Assembly (NCBI RefSeq): GCF_001294335.1
Contig: NZ_LGKG01000146.1
Coordinates: 24,134 to 88,133, forward strand
Reading direction: 5' to 3'
Source of the DNA: Streptomyces chattanoogensis
GTDB taxonomy: Bacteria; Actinomycetota; Actinomycetes; Streptomycetales; Streptomycetaceae
Length of the DNA stretch: 64,000 bases
The notes beneath the pieces are model-generated. The model did not search any database, had not been told where the DNA came from, and worked only from the letters and a program-made list of their open reading frames with translations. This document shows, in pieces, positions 26,267 through 34,698 of this stretch. Made by a program: the position numbers and the translations under genes. Position 1 is the stretch's first letter, and each line of letters starts with the position of its first letter.

Positions 26267-26284
26267 CTCTACAGCCCTGTAGAG
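26267..26284. promoter_or_regulatory. Perfect 18-base palindrome (CTCTACAG-CC-CTGTAGAG), site 1
   Basis: Arms at 26267-26274 and 26277-26284 are perfect reverse complements. The core TACAG-N2-CTGTA resembles BlaI/CopY-type operators (TACA-N2-TGTA). It lies 86 bases upstream of the ATP-grasp start and is one of a pair in the divergent promoter region. Confidence 0.8.
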
Positions 26285-26356
26285 GCTCCCGGCGGAGGCC
26301 GATTGCACGACACCCACGGCTGCCTCCGCCGCTGCGAAGGCGGCAGGGCGGCCACT

Positions 26357-26372
26357 TCTACAGTGCTGTAGA
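26357..26372. promoter_or_regulatory. Perfect 16-base palindrome (TCTACAG-TG-CTGTAGA), site 2
   Basis: Same arms as site 1, with a different central dinucleotide, 44 bases upstream of the terD start codon. Two copies of a 14-base core, 89 bases apart centre to centre, strongly suggest an operator pair controlling the divergent ATP-grasp and terD genes. No BlaI/MecI-type repressor gene is present nearby, so the regulator would act from elsewhere. Confidence 0.82.
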
Positions 26373-26415
26373 TTCAAGGCACGGTCAGCCGGATCCGAAG
26401 GAAGAGAGGAATCAG

Positions 26416-26997
26416 ATGTCCGTGAATCTGAGCAAGGGCCAGCAGGTCAGCCTGAGCAAGTCCGACGGCGGGGCGCTGAACGTCGTACGGATGGGGCTGG
26501 GCTGGCAGGCCGCGCCCCGTAAGGGATTTCTCGCCCGGCTCACCGCCCGCGAGATCGACCTGGATGCCTCAGCGGTGCTCTTCGCCGGCACGCAGCCGGT
26601 CGACGTCGTCTTCTTCCAGCACCTGATCAGCGACGACGGATCGGTCCGGCACACCGGGGACAACGTCGTGGGCGGGAGCGGCCAGGGAGGCGACGACGAA
26701 TCCATCCTGGTCGATCTGCAGCGTGTGCCCGTGCACATCGACCAGATCGTCTTCACGGTCAACTCGTTCACCGGCCAGACCTTCCAGGAAGTCCAGAACG
26801 CGTTCTGCCGGCTGGTCGATGAGGCCAACGGCCAGGAGCTGGCCCGCTACACCCTTACCGGCGGCGGTTCCCACACAGCCCAGATCATGGCCAAGGTCCA
26901 CCGTTCGGGTCCCGGCTGGCAGATGGCCGCCCTCGGCGCCCCCGCCCACGGCCGTACCTTTCAGGACCTCATGCCCGAGATCGCCGCCCATCTCTGA
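26416..26997 (+). CDS. TerD-family stress protein
   Basis: A 193-residue TerD-domain protein. Typical features are MSVNLSKGQQVSLSK at the start, LGWQAAP, the calcium-binding segment EIDLDASAVLF, then DVVFFQHLISDDGSVRHTGDN and the second acidic loop GGDDESILVDL, with FCRLVDEANGQELARYTL. TerD proteins bind calcium and are linked to tellurite, phage and envelope stress resistance. ATG at 26416 follows GAAGAGAGGA. It lies downstream of twin palindromes and faces a membrane-protein gene. Confidence 0.94.
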   Translation: MSVNLSKGQQVSLSKSDGGALNVVRMGLGWQAAPRKGFLARLTAREIDLDASAVLFAGTQPVDVVFFQHLISDDGSVRHTGDNVVGGSGQGGDDESILVDLQRVPVHIDQIVFTVNSFTGQTFQEVQNAFCRLVDEANGQELARYTLTGGGSHTAQIMAKVHRSGPGWQMAALGAPAHGRTFQDLMPEIAAHL

Positions 26998-27012
26998 GCG
27001 GGTGCCGGTGGT

Positions 27013-27693
27013 TCACCCCTCCGAGAGACGCGGAGGTCCGTACTTACGGCGCAGTTTCGCCGCCATGTCCCGGTCCGAGCGCCGCCTCTGGCCGGCGTAG
27101 AACATGGCCGAACCGGTCACGGCGAAGAGGCCGCCGGTGATGCCCGGTCCCACGCCGTCCAGACTGCGGTCGTCCCCTGCCTCCACCCAGGGGTCGAGGC
27201 CGCCGAGAGGATCCTTGAACAGGATGACGTGCTGCTTCGGCGTGAACTGGCCGTGGCAGTTCTGCTGTTCGGACAGGTCCTGGATCTCCCCCGAAGTATC
27301 GACGACACGGCAGACGGCCAGCTTGGTCCCCTTGGCGTTGGTGCGTTCCCCGGTGTCTGCCACCAGGGCGTCGACCCGCTCGCCGAGCTGCTTCACGTAG
27401 GTCTCATACAGGTTGGGCCCGGCGAAGAGTGCGAGCGCCAGGGTGCCGAAGGAGGCAAGGGTTGCGGCACCGGCCCGGTTCCAGACGCCGCCCGCCACGA
27501 TCGCTGCGGCTGCCGCCGTGCCGAGCACGATGATGACGCCGACCCACAACATGCCGTAGGGGTACTGGGCGAGGAACCCGGCCCCAGTGGCCACCAGAGG
27601 GATCAGCCCGGCCCACAACAGCGTGTTCAGCGTGCGCCGGGGCCTGGCCCCGGCGGCTTCCTCCACGGTCCTGGACGCCCCGGATGTTCCCAC
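27013..27693 (-). CDS. Hypothetical membrane protein
   Basis: About 226 residues from the GTG at 27693, preceded on its strand by GGGGGATC; an upstream frame of 63 codons has no family resemblance and is Cys/Trp/Arg-odd. Three or four hydrophobic segments are seen: LLWAGLIPLVATGAGFL, YGMLWVGVIIVLGTAAAAAIVAGGVW, GAATLASFGTLALALFAG near the N-terminus and GGLFAVTGSAMFYAG near the C-terminus, enclosing an extracytoplasmic loop with two cysteines (CRVVDTSG and NCHGQF) that may form a disulfide. No family recognised. Same strand and close to the next two membrane genes. Confidence 0.7.
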   Translation of the reverse strand: MGTSGASRTVEEAAGARPRRTLNTLLWAGLIPLVATGAGFLAQYPYGMLWVGVIIVLGTAAAAAIVAGGVWNRAGAATLASFGTLALALFAGPNLYETYVKQLGERVDALVADTGERTNAKGTKLAVCRVVDTSGEIQDLSEQQNCHGQFTPKQHVILFKDPLGGLDPWVEAGDDRSLDGVGPGITGGLFAVTGSAMFYAGQRRRSDRDMAAKLRRKYGPPRLSEG

Positions 27694-27769
27694 GTCGATC
27701 CCCCTGCGACAGCTGACCCTGCAATGACTGGCATGCGATTCCCAGGAATCCCAGGCACACCCTATGCCG

Positions 27770-28540
27770 TCACCCGCTGCCCGGCAGGTCAGGGCCGGTG
27801 AACCCCGGGCTGCCGAAGTCAGGACCCGTGAAGTCGGGCGTACTGAAGCCTGGGCCCAGGTGCTGCGTCTGGTTGCCGCCACTCGGGCTGTCGGCCAACT
27901 CTGCCGGGCCGTCGCTCCCGGCCGGGCCTGTGTCGTCGAGGAGCCCGAGCAGGAACGGCGTCACCCCGCGCTCGAGAAGAGCCTGTTGCCAGGCCTCGCG
28001 GGCCCGCGTGGCAGCGGAGTCCATGTCTCCGGGCGTCCCGGCATCCGCCGCCGCGCGATTGCGCGCCGCCGTGACGAGCATCCAGACCAGTCCGATCAGC
28101 GTCGCCGCCGCCGCGATCGCCCCGGCTGTGAGGCCGGCGAAGATCAGCTCGTCAGCGAGTCGAGAGCCCATGCCGACGGCTCGCAGGCCGCAGCCGAAGA
28201 GCAGGAAGACGGCGGCGGCCGTGGCCGAGAGGCCCGGTACGAGCACGCCCAGTGCGGGGAGCAGCCCGGCCCCGGCGCGCGCCGTCGTCTCGGCGGATTG
28301 CTGCGCGGGACGGGAGCGGGCGGTGGACGCACGGAGCTGGAGGTAGGCGCGGTACTCGACGGCCGCCGCGGAAACGATGGCCTCTCGCGCGCCCCGTGCC
28401 TGGGTACGCAGCTGCTCGGCGTGGGGAGTTCCGCCGGCGCCGTGCAGTGCCGCACGGATTTCCTCGGAGTTCAGCGCTCGATCCAGCATCCTTTCAAAGA
28501 CCGGTGCGTCCTCCGCTCGTAAGCGGTCAAGTTCATACAC
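27770..28540 (-). CDS. Hypothetical membrane protein with PDF-TGP repeat tail
   Basis: A 256-residue protein with an N-terminal helical cytoplasmic part (residues 1-85), two strongly hydrophobic stretches (GLLPALGVLVPGLSATAAAVFLLFGCGL and FAGLTAGAIAAAATLIGLVWMLV) and a C-terminal low-complexity tail repeating F-x-T/S-P-D-F-T-G-P/S units (TPDFTGPDFGSPGFTGPD). Such tails are frequent in Streptomyces membrane proteins of unknown role. The gene lies 76 bases upstream of the preceding hypothetical gene (27013-27693) and 48 bases after the TatA-like gene on the same strand, so the three may be one unit. Confidence 0.7.
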   Translation of the reverse strand: MYELDRLRAEDAPVFERMLDRALNSEEIRAALHGAGGTPHAEQLRTQARGAREAIVSAAAVEYRAYLQLRASTARSRPAQQSAETTARAGAGLLPALGVLVPGLSATAAAVFLLFGCGLRAVGMGSRLADELIFAGLTAGAIAAAATLIGLVWMLVTAARNRAAADAGTPGDMDSAATRAREAWQQALLERGVTPFLLGLLDDTGPAGSDGPAELADSPSGGNQTQHLGPGFSTPDFTGPDFGSPGFTGPDLPGSG

Positions 28541-28588
28541 GCGTTTCCCCCGATGAGGTGGAGAAGGAGAAGGTGGCGGTGTACCGCG

Positions 28589-28903
28589 TCAGGCGAGGGG
28601 CCCGGCGCCGGGAACCGGCGCCGGGTGGTCGGATCCGGTACGGGCGGCAGCCGGACCGTCGGTCGTGGCACCGGCGGACGTGGCGTGGATCGTGCGCGGC
28701 TCCGCAGGTGCCTGCGGGCCGGGCTCGTATGCGGCGGCCGGCGGTTTGTCGTCATCCCTCATGGCCTTGGTCTCGCTCTTGAGGATCCGCAGCGACTTGC
28801 CGAGTGCGCGTGCGGTGTCCGGGAGCTTCTTGGAGCCGAACAGCAAGATGACGACGAGTGCGACGATCAGCAGGTGCCAGGGCTCCAGTCCGTTGCGCAG
28901 CAT
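28589..28903 (-). CDS. TatA/TatE-like twin-arginine translocase subunit
   Basis: A 104-residue protein with the TatA layout: a single N-terminal membrane helix ([20 protein letters not shown]), the conserved FGSKKLP hinge, an amphipathic helix ([20 protein letters not shown]) and an acidic/Pro-Ala-rich tail. It would be an additional pore-forming subunit of the Tat export system. The main tatAC genes are usually elsewhere, so this looks like a paralogue. It is divergent from the LCP gene, with a TTGCGCAAT motif in its promoter region. Confidence 0.88.
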   Translation of the reverse strand: MLRNGLEPWHLLIVALVVILLFGSKKLPDTARALGKSLRILKSETKAMRDDDKPPAAAYEPGPQAPAEPRTIHATSAGATTDGPAAARTGSDHPAPVPGAGPLA

Positions 28904-28971
28904 TGCCGCCCGTCCTCTCTTGTGATCGGAGTCGCGGGCCGAGGAGCCCGGCTCAAGAGTTCACTTGCTAC

Positions 28972-28980
28972 ATTGCGCAA
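28972..28980 (-). promoter_or_regulatory. TTGCGCAAT motif, copy 1
   Basis: The minus strand reads TTGCGCAATG here, within the 143-base divergent region between the TatA-like and LCP genes and about 70 bases upstream of the TatA-like start. The 8-base core TTGCGCAA is a palindrome. A second copy in the same relative orientation precedes the TerD gene at 31754. Confidence 0.5.
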
Positions 28981-29046
28981 CTGTACAACCCTGAGTGGCC
29001 GGTAGCCGTCTACTCCTGCAGGGAACCGCACGGATGAGGTGCACAC

Positions 29047-30588
29047 GTGACAGCCAGCCACAAGGAACGGGCCGGACACCGCGGCGACGAACCTGCCATG
29101 GGGCGGCGGAGCAAGCGCGGCAAGGCGCGTATGGCTGCCGTGGCAGCGGTCTCCTTTCTTGTGCTGCTCGTCGCCTGCACCGGGTGGATCTACCTGAAAC
29201 TCAACGGCAACATCACGACGTTCGGCGCGGACGGGGTGAGCGGGGACCGGCCCGCCGCGGGCGCCGGAGGCAGCAATGTGCTGGTCATCGGCTCGGACTC
29301 GCGCTCGGGCGGGAACAGCAGGCTGGGCGGCGGGGAAGGGGATGTGGGGCGCTCGGACACCGCGTTCCTGCTGCACATCTACGGGGACAGCCGGCACGCG
29401 GTCGCCGTGTCCCTGCCCCGCGACGCCCTCGTGGACATACCGCCCTGCAAGCTGCCCGACGGAAACTGGACCGCAGCGCAGACCGACGTCATGTTCAACA
29501 CCGCGTTCAGCGTGGGAGACACCGCCAAGGGCAATCCCGCCTGCACCCAGAACACGGTGGAGAAGCTGACCGGACTGCGCGTCGACCACACCGTGGTCGT
29601 GGACTTCCAGGGCTTCTCGAAGATGACCTCCGCGGTCGGCGGCGTATCCGTGTGCCTGCCCAAAGACGTCTATCAGGGCGATCTCGACCCCAACCGGGGG
29701 TCACGGGGGAAGGTCATCTTCCCCAAGGGGCTGCAGACGGTCTCGGGTCAGAAGGCTCTGGACTACGTCCGTCTCCGGCACGGTATCGGCGACGGTTCCG
29801 ACATAGGCCGGATCAAGCGCCAGCAGGCCTTCGTCGCGGGCCTCATCAAGAAGGTGAAGTCGGAGGGAGTCAATCCGGCGACGCTGCTGCCGCTCGCGAA
29901 CGCCGCCACCGAGTCGATGACCGTCGATCCGGGACTGGGCACGGCGAACAAGCTGATGGCCTTCGCGATGTCACTGAAGGACATCGACCTGCACAACACC
30001 AAGTTCGTCACCCTGCCGTGGCGCTACCAGGGCGCGCGGGTCGCGGTGGTGCACCCGCAGGCCGACGCCTTGTGGGCGGCGCTGAGGGCGGACCGCACCG
30101 TCGACGGCAAGGACGCCAGCGGCACGTCCCAGCACGCCAGGAAGGCCGGGGACGGCAAGGGCGATGCGCCCGGTGCACCGAGTCCCGACGCGTCGGTGTC
30201 CGGAGCCGGCATCAGCGTGGCCGTCTACAACGGCACCACCGTCACAGGGCTGGCCGCCCGCGCGGCCGCCGGTCTGAAGACCGCGGGCTTCACCGTCACC
30301 GGCACCGCCACCGCTGCGGCCCAGGACCACGCCACCACGGTGGTCACGTACGGGCCGGGCCAGGCAGACCAGGCACACGCTCTGGCACGCTTCTTCCCCG
30401 GCGCGGAGGTCCAGCAGGCCACCGCCCCCGGAATCAGCGTCACCCTCGGCCGGTCCTACGCGGACCATCCCGAGCCGCCCGGCGCCTCCCCCTCGTCCCC
30501 GTCCTTCTCCGACGACATGCCGCCGCACGTGGCCGACAAGGCCCGCTCCGCCGACGACAGCCCGTGCTCCGACCTTTCGTACGGGTAG
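29047..30588 (+). CDS. LytR-CpsA-Psr (LCP) family cell-wall glycopolymer ligase
   Basis: A 513-residue protein: short cytoplasmic basic N-terminus, one membrane helix (AAVAAVSFLVLLVACTGWIYL, about 28-50), an extracytoplasmic LCP domain with the substrate-binding pattern (VLVIGSDSRSG, GRSDTAFLLHI, AVAVSLPRDALVDIP, RLRHGIGDGSDIGRIKRQQAF) and, after a linker, a LytR_C domain (GISVAVYNGTTVTGLAARAAAGLKTAGF, near 390). LCP enzymes transfer teichoic-acid-like or other polymers from lipid carriers to peptidoglycan. GTG start at 29047. Convergent with the TerD gene downstream, with a strong hairpin between. Confidence 0.93.
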   Translation: MTASHKERAGHRGDEPAMGRRSKRGKARMAAVAAVSFLVLLVACTGWIYLKLNGNITTFGADGVSGDRPAAGAGGSNVLVIGSDSRSGGNSRLGGGEGDVGRSDTAFLLHIYGDSRHAVAVSLPRDALVDIPPCKLPDGNWTAAQTDVMFNTAFSVGDTAKGNPACTQNTVEKLTGLRVDHTVVVDFQGFSKMTSAVGGVSVCLPKDVYQGDLDPNRGSRGKVIFPKGLQTVSGQKALDYVRLRHGIGDGSDIGRIKRQQAFVAGLIKKVKSEGVNPATLLPLANAATESMTVDPGLGTANKLMAFAMSLKDIDLHNTKFVTLPWRYQGARVAVVHPQADALWAALRADRTVDGKDASGTSQHARKAGDGKGDAPGAPSPDASVSGAGISVAVYNGTTVTGLAARAAAGLKTAGFTVTGTATAAAQDHATTVVTYGPGQADQAHALARFFPGAEVQQATAPGISVTLGRSYADHPEPPGASPSSPSFSDDMPPHVADKARSADDSPCSDLSYG

Positions 30589-30591
30589 GCG

Positions 30592-30674
30592 TGACCGCCC
30601 CGCCGCGAAGCCCGGAGCGGGTGATCCGGCGCCCGGCCAGACGGGGCTGCAGCCGGGCGCCGGGGAGGCGGTCA
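30592..30674. terminator. Bidirectional hairpin terminator between LCP and TerD genes
   Basis: CCGGCGCCCGGC (30626-30637) and GCCGGGCGCCGG (30652-30663) form a perfect 12-base-pair stem with a 14-base loop. An outer pair, TGACCGCC (30592-30599) with GGCGGTCA (30667-30674), extends it. It fills the 83 bases between two convergent stop codons, as expected for a shared intrinsic terminator; no U-run, which is normal in Streptomyces. Confidence 0.8.
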
Positions 30675-31754
30675 GTCCTCGTAGTAGTTGTTGACGACCA
30701 CCTCGGGCTCGTCATCATCGAACGCCTCGTTGAGCAGAGCGCCGCCGACCAGGCCGGCCGCACCGGCTCCGATGAGCGCGCCCGTGCCGAAGCGGCGGCC
30801 GCCCTGCTGCTGGCCGTGCTGCTGGCCGTAGTCCTGCTGCATCGGCTGTGGGTACCCCTGCTGCGCGGGCTGCGGACAACCCGCCTGAGGCGCCGTGTAG
30901 TACGGCGGCGGTGCCGCCTGCACCCGCTGGGCGCAGGCACCGCATGCCTGGATCTGACGCGGTACGCCCCACTGCGGGGACCACATCACGGGCGTCATAC
31001 CGGGACCGTGGTGCGGGTCGAAGAAGCACGTCATGTCGGAACTCCCTGCTGGTTGCTGTGGTGTGACGGTGGAGCCGTGACCGGGCGTCTCCCAGCCGGC
31101 GGCGGTTGCCGTGACCGGAGGAACGGATGGCTCGGCGGACGGGGCGTGAACCGGCGGGACCTCGGCCGCGGGACCCGGCCGCAGGACGTCGACGCCGTAG
31201 TCCTGCGCGATGCCTGCCAACCCGGAGGCGTAGCCCTGGCCGACGGCACGGAACTTCCAGTCCGCGCCATGGCGGTAGAGCTCGCCGAAGACCATCGCGG
31301 TTTCGGTGGCGGCGTCCCCTCTGAGGTCGTAGCGGGCCAGTTCGGTGCCGCTGTCCTGGTCGACGATGCGGATGTAGGCACTGCGGACCTGGCCGAAGTT
31401 CTGGCCTCGCTGCTCGGCCTCGTACAGGGAGACCGGGAAGACGATCTTTGCCACCGCGGCCGGAACCACGCCGAGGTCGACCTGGATCTGCTCGAGATCC
31501 CCGCCGCTGCCGCCGGTCAGGCCGCTGCCGGAGTGCCGCACCGAACCGTCGGGGCTGCGGAGGTTGTTGAAGAAGACAAAGTGCACGTCGGAGAGGACCT
31601 TGCCGGACCGGCCGCACAGCAGCGCACTGGCATCGAGGTCGAAGCCGGCCCCTCCGGCCCCTGTCTGCCAGCCCAGCCCCACCCTCACGGCGGTCAGACC
31701 GGGGGCCTGTTTGCTGAGCGACACATTGCCGCCCTTGGTCAGGGCCACACTCAT
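30672..31754 (-). CDS. TerD-family protein with C-terminal Cys motif and glycine-zipper tail
   Basis: About 360 residues from the ATG at 31754 (RBS GGAGGAAG). Residues 1-180 are a TerD domain (MSVALTKGGNVSLSK, GAGFDLDASALL, DVHFVFFNNLRSPDGSVRHSG, GGSGGDLEQIQVDL). A Pro/Ala linker follows, then a probable small zinc-binding unit (MTCFFDPHHGPG ... QACGACAQRV, with C-x2-C), a Gln/Pro/Tyr-rich stretch, a Gly/Ala-rich membrane-like zipper (ALIGAGAAGLVGGALLNEAF) and an acidic VVVNNYYED end. So it differs from the simple TerD at 26416 and may tether to membranes. Same arrangement is found in other Streptomyces TerD proteins. Confidence 0.88.
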   Translation of the reverse strand: MSVALTKGGNVSLSKQAPGLTAVRVGLGWQTGAGGAGFDLDASALLCGRSGKVLSDVHFVFFNNLRSPDGSVRHSGSGLTGGSGGDLEQIQVDLGVVPAAVAKIVFPVSLYEAEQRGQNFGQVRSAYIRIVDQDSGTELARYDLRGDAATETAMVFGELYRHGADWKFRAVGQGYASGLAGIAQDYGVDVLRPGPAAEVPPVHAPSAEPSVPPVTATAAGWETPGHGSTVTPQQPAGSSDMTCFFDPHHGPGMTPVMWSPQWGVPRQIQACGACAQRVQAAPPPYYTAPQAGCPQPAQQGYPQPMQQDYGQQHGQQQGGRRFGTGALIGAGAAGLVGGALLNEAFDDDEPEVVVNNYYED

Positions 31755-31828
31755 CTGCTTCCTCCACAACTGTCCTGTCGTCCGGCGTCCTTCGGCTTCA
31801 ACGCAGGGGGAAACCGCATAGTTCCCGG

Positions 31829-31838
31829 ATTGCGCAAT
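31829..31838 (-). promoter_or_regulatory. ATTGCGCAAT palindrome, copy 2
   Basis: A perfect 10-base palindrome in the AT-richer promoter region about 75 bases upstream of the TerD start at 31754. It repeats the TTGCGCAAT seen upstream of the TatA-like gene 2.9 kb away. Confidence 0.55.
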
Positions 31839-31920
31839 ATCTAAAGTATGGCGCCGGAGCGGGTCGGGCGGTGAGCATCGCCGTGCCCCTTGCGTACTGT
31901 CGCGTCGTCACGGTGGCGAC

Positions 31921-31952
31921 GGCACGGCAAGGCGGCGGCACGGCAAGGCGGC
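31921..31952. repeat. Perfect 16-base tandem duplication
   Basis: GGCACGGCAAGGCGGC occurs twice in direct contact (31921-31936 and 31937-31952), in the 271-base region between the TerD start and the end of the P-type ATPase gene. No open frame of interest crosses it. Confidence 0.9.
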
Positions 31953-32025
31953 GGCGTGCGCTCGGGCCGGGCGCATCACAGGAGGAGGTGCGCGGTGCCC
32001 GTAACCGGCGACCGCTGCCGACGGC

Positions 32026-34698
32026 TCAGTTCTGTCGGCTCGCGTGGCGCTTCCTGGCAGCCGCGAGGGCGATGCCGTAAAGGGTGAGGACGGCCGCGAG
32101 CAGCGCGTAATACAGGGGCGGCGGGGGCGACATGTCCAGCGTCGGGCCCAGGGGGGACAGGGGCAGCAGTACGCCGATCACGGCGAGGGCGGCGACGGCC
32201 AGGTGGACGGGGCCGGCGGCCCGGGTCTCAGCGGCGTGGCGGCCGGTGCGCAGCAGCAGCATCACCATGGCCTGGGTCAGGAGGTTCTCGGTGAACCACC
32301 CGGCGTGGAACATCGCCGGGTCGCCGGGGCCCGCCGTGGTGTGCAGGGCGACGGCGAGGACCGCGAAGGTGGCGATGTCGGCGGCGGCGTTGAGCAGGCC
32401 GAAGGCGGTGATGTAGCGGAGGAAGGCGCGCGGCCGCAGTACCGCGGGTTTGCGCAGCGCGGCGTGGGCGGGCCGGTCGAAGGCGAAGGCGAGCTGGGCC
32501 GCGTCGAAGAAGAGGTTCTGGACCAGGACCTGCGCGGGGAGCATGGGGAGGAAGGGCAGCAGCAGGCCGGCGGCGAGCATCGCGATGACGTTGCCGAGGT
32601 TCGAGGAGAGCGTGATACGCAGGTAGGCGGCGATGTTGCCGCTGCTGTTGCGCCCGGCGGTGATCGCGCGGTCGATGGCGGTGAGGTCCTTCTCCGCGAG
32701 GACGACATCGGCGCGCTCGCGTGCCACGGTCACCGCCCCCCGCGGGCAGATCCCGACATCGGCCGCATGCAGTGCGGGCAGGTCGTTGACGCCGTCGCCG
32801 AGATATCCGGTGGTACGGCCGCTCTCGCGCAGGGCGGCCACGATGCGGGCCTTGTCCTGGGCCGTACAGCGGGCGACGACCGTGGCCCGGCCGACGGCTT
32901 CGGCGAGCGGCGGCCCGGTGAGCGTGCCGAGCCGGTCGGCGGTGAGCACCTCGCCGGGGTCCAGGCCGAGGTCGCGGCAGGCGCGGGCGGCGGTTCCGGG
33001 GTGGTCGCCGGTGAGGATCTTGACCGCGACGCCGCGCCGGGCGAGGTCGTCCAGCGCCTCGCCGGCGGAGGGCGTGAGCGCATCGCGGAGGGCGACGAAG
33101 CCGAGGAAGGTCAGGCCGCGCAGGTCGTGGTGGCCGTACGAGCCGAGACGGGCGGGGCGTTCGGCGCGCGCGACGGCCAGCAGGCGCAGGCCGTCGGCTG
33201 CTTCCCGGGCGGCGAAGCCGAGCAGCCGCTCGCGTTCCTCGTCACCGAGGTCGGTGGCCGCGCCGTCGACGACCAGCCGTCCGCAGCGGCCGAGGATGTC
33301 CTCGGTGGCGCCCTTGACGACGAGGGTGTGGGTGCCGTGCTGCCCGGGGCGGCGGACGACGGCCGTGGCGAGCCGGCGGGACGGATCGAACGGCAGCGCG
33401 GCGATCCCGTCGTACTCGGCAGGGTCGGTGCCCTGGTCGCCGGCCGCGCCGAGGATCGCTTCGTCGAGGGTGTCCGGGGCAGGCAGTTCGGCGAGTTCGA
33501 GGGTCCAGAAGCTGTTGACCGCCGCCCATCGCAGCACGTCCGGATCGTCGTTGCCCCGGGCGTCGACGGATCGTTCCACGACCGGGCGGTCCTGGGTGAG
33601 GGTGCCGGTCTTGTCCAGGCACAGGACGTCGATCGCCCCGAGGTCGTGCAGCGCGGGCAGCCGTTTGACGATCACGCCGCTGGTGCGCGCGAGCGCGGAC
33701 GCGCCCCGGGCCAGCGCCGCGGTCACGATGACGGGCAGCATCTCCGGGGTGAGGCCGACGGCGACGGCGATCGCGAACGGCAGGGTCTCCAGGCCCCGCC
33801 CGCGCAGTGCGGCGTTCGCCATCAGCACCAGGGGCGGGGTCACGAGCATGAAGCGGATCAGTGTCCAGGCGATGCCATGGACCGAGCGGTCGAAGGCGGT
33901 CTCCGTGTGCCGCCGTGCCGGGTCGCGGTAGGCGGCGGCGAACCTGGTGTCCGCGCCGGTGGCAATGACGACGGCGGTCCCGCTGCCGGAGGCCACGCTG
34001 CTGCCCTGGAAGCAGAGGTGTGGTGGCTCCGGCAGCTCCGCACCGCCGTCGGCGGGCGCGTCGCGGGCGTACTTCGGTACGGGCTCGGACTCGCCGGTGA
34101 GTGCGGCCTGGTGCACGGTCAGCCCGCTCGAGCGCAGCAGGCGCACATCGGCCGGCACCAGGTCGCCGGCGCCGAGCCGGACCACGTCTCCGACGACGAG
34201 CTGATCGACCGGCAGTTCCCGGACCGCAGGCGAGCTTTCGTCGTCCGCCCGCCGCTGGACGGACGCCGTCGTGGCAACCAGTTCGCGCAGGGCGGCCATC
34301 GACCGGCTGGCCTGGTGCTCGCCGCCCGAGCGCAGAACGCAGCTCACCACGACGAGGACCATGATCACGCAGGCGGTGCCCCAGGAGGCCACGGCCGCCG
34401 AGACCAGCCCCAGACACAGCAGAACGGTGGTGAACGGATCGCGGAGGCTGCCCAGAAAGCGGCGTGGCCAGGAGACCGGCCGCCAGGCGGGGACCACGTT
34501 CTCACCGTGCCGGACCAGGCGCTCCTCGGCCTGCTGCTCGGTCAGTCCCCGCGGGCCGGTGTCCAGCAGCCGCATCAGTTGGAGCGAGGTGAGCGCGGCC
34601 GGCTCCCCGGCGTCGAACAACGGGTTCTGGCCCGCCCGCACCTCCCTGGTGTCCAGAGGCGTGCGACCGGTTCCGGCTGCCGCGGTGGTTTCAGGCAC
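32026..34698 (-). CDS. Mg2+-type P-type ATPase (MgtA/MgtB-like)
   Basis: About 890 residues. P-type ATPase landmarks: actuator TGES (HQAALTGESEPVPKY), phosphorylation site CLDKTGTLT, nucleotide domain KGATEDILGRC, and hinge motif GDGVNDLPALHAADVGI. The membrane segment PFAIAVAVGLTPEMLPVIVTAALARGA carries the PEMLP variant typical of magnesium-transporting (type IIIB) pumps rather than calcium or heavy-metal pumps. The start is inside the arsR gene; GTG at 34698 (VPETTAA) overlaps the arsR stop, with a GTG at 34707 as an alternative. Co-transcribed with the ArsR regulator upstream. Confidence 0.9.
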   Translation of the reverse strand: MPETTAAAGTGRTPLDTREVRAGQNPLFDAGEPAALTSLQLMRLLDTGPRGLTEQQAEERLVRHGENVVPAWRPVSWPRRFLGSLRDPFTTVLLCLGLVSAAVASWGTACVIMVLVVVSCVLRSGGEHQASRSMAALRELVATTASVQRRADDESSPAVRELPVDQLVVGDVVRLGAGDLVPADVRLLRSSGLTVHQAALTGESEPVPKYARDAPADGGAELPEPPHLCFQGSSVASGSGTAVVIATGADTRFAAAYRDPARRHTETAFDRSVHGIAWTLIRFMLVTPPLVLMANAALRGRGLETLPFAIAVAVGLTPEMLPVIVTAALARGASALARTSGVIVKRLPALHDLGAIDVLCLDKTGTLTQDRPVVERSVDARGNDDPDVLRWAAVNSFWTLELAELPAPDTLDEAILGAAGDQGTDPAEYDGIAALPFDPSRRLATAVVRRPGQHGTHTLVVKGATEDILGRCGRLVVDGAATDLGDEERERLLGFAAREAADGLRLLAVARAERPARLGSYGHHDLRGLTFLGFVALRDALTPSAGEALDDLARRGVAVKILTGDHPGTAARACRDLGLDPGEVLTADRLGTLTGPPLAEAVGRATVVARCTAQDKARIVAALRESGRTTGYLGDGVNDLPALHAADVGICPRGAVTVARERADVVLAEKDLTAIDRAITAGRNSSGNIAAYLRITLSSNLGNVIAMLAAGLLLPFLPMLPAQVLVQNLFFDAAQLAFAFDRPAHAALRKPAVLRPRAFLRYITAFGLLNAAADIATFAVLAVALHTTAGPGDPAMFHAGWFTENLLTQAMVMLLLRTGRHAAETRAAGPVHLAVAALAVIGVLLPLSPLGPTLDMSPPPPLYYALLAAVLTLYGIALAAARKRHASRQN

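Noticed and set aside
28995..31844. 949-codon plus-strand frame through the LCP gene into the opposite TerD gene
   Set aside because: It crosses the terminator hairpin and two unrelated genes in the wrong frame; the LCP frame is supported by motifs throughout.
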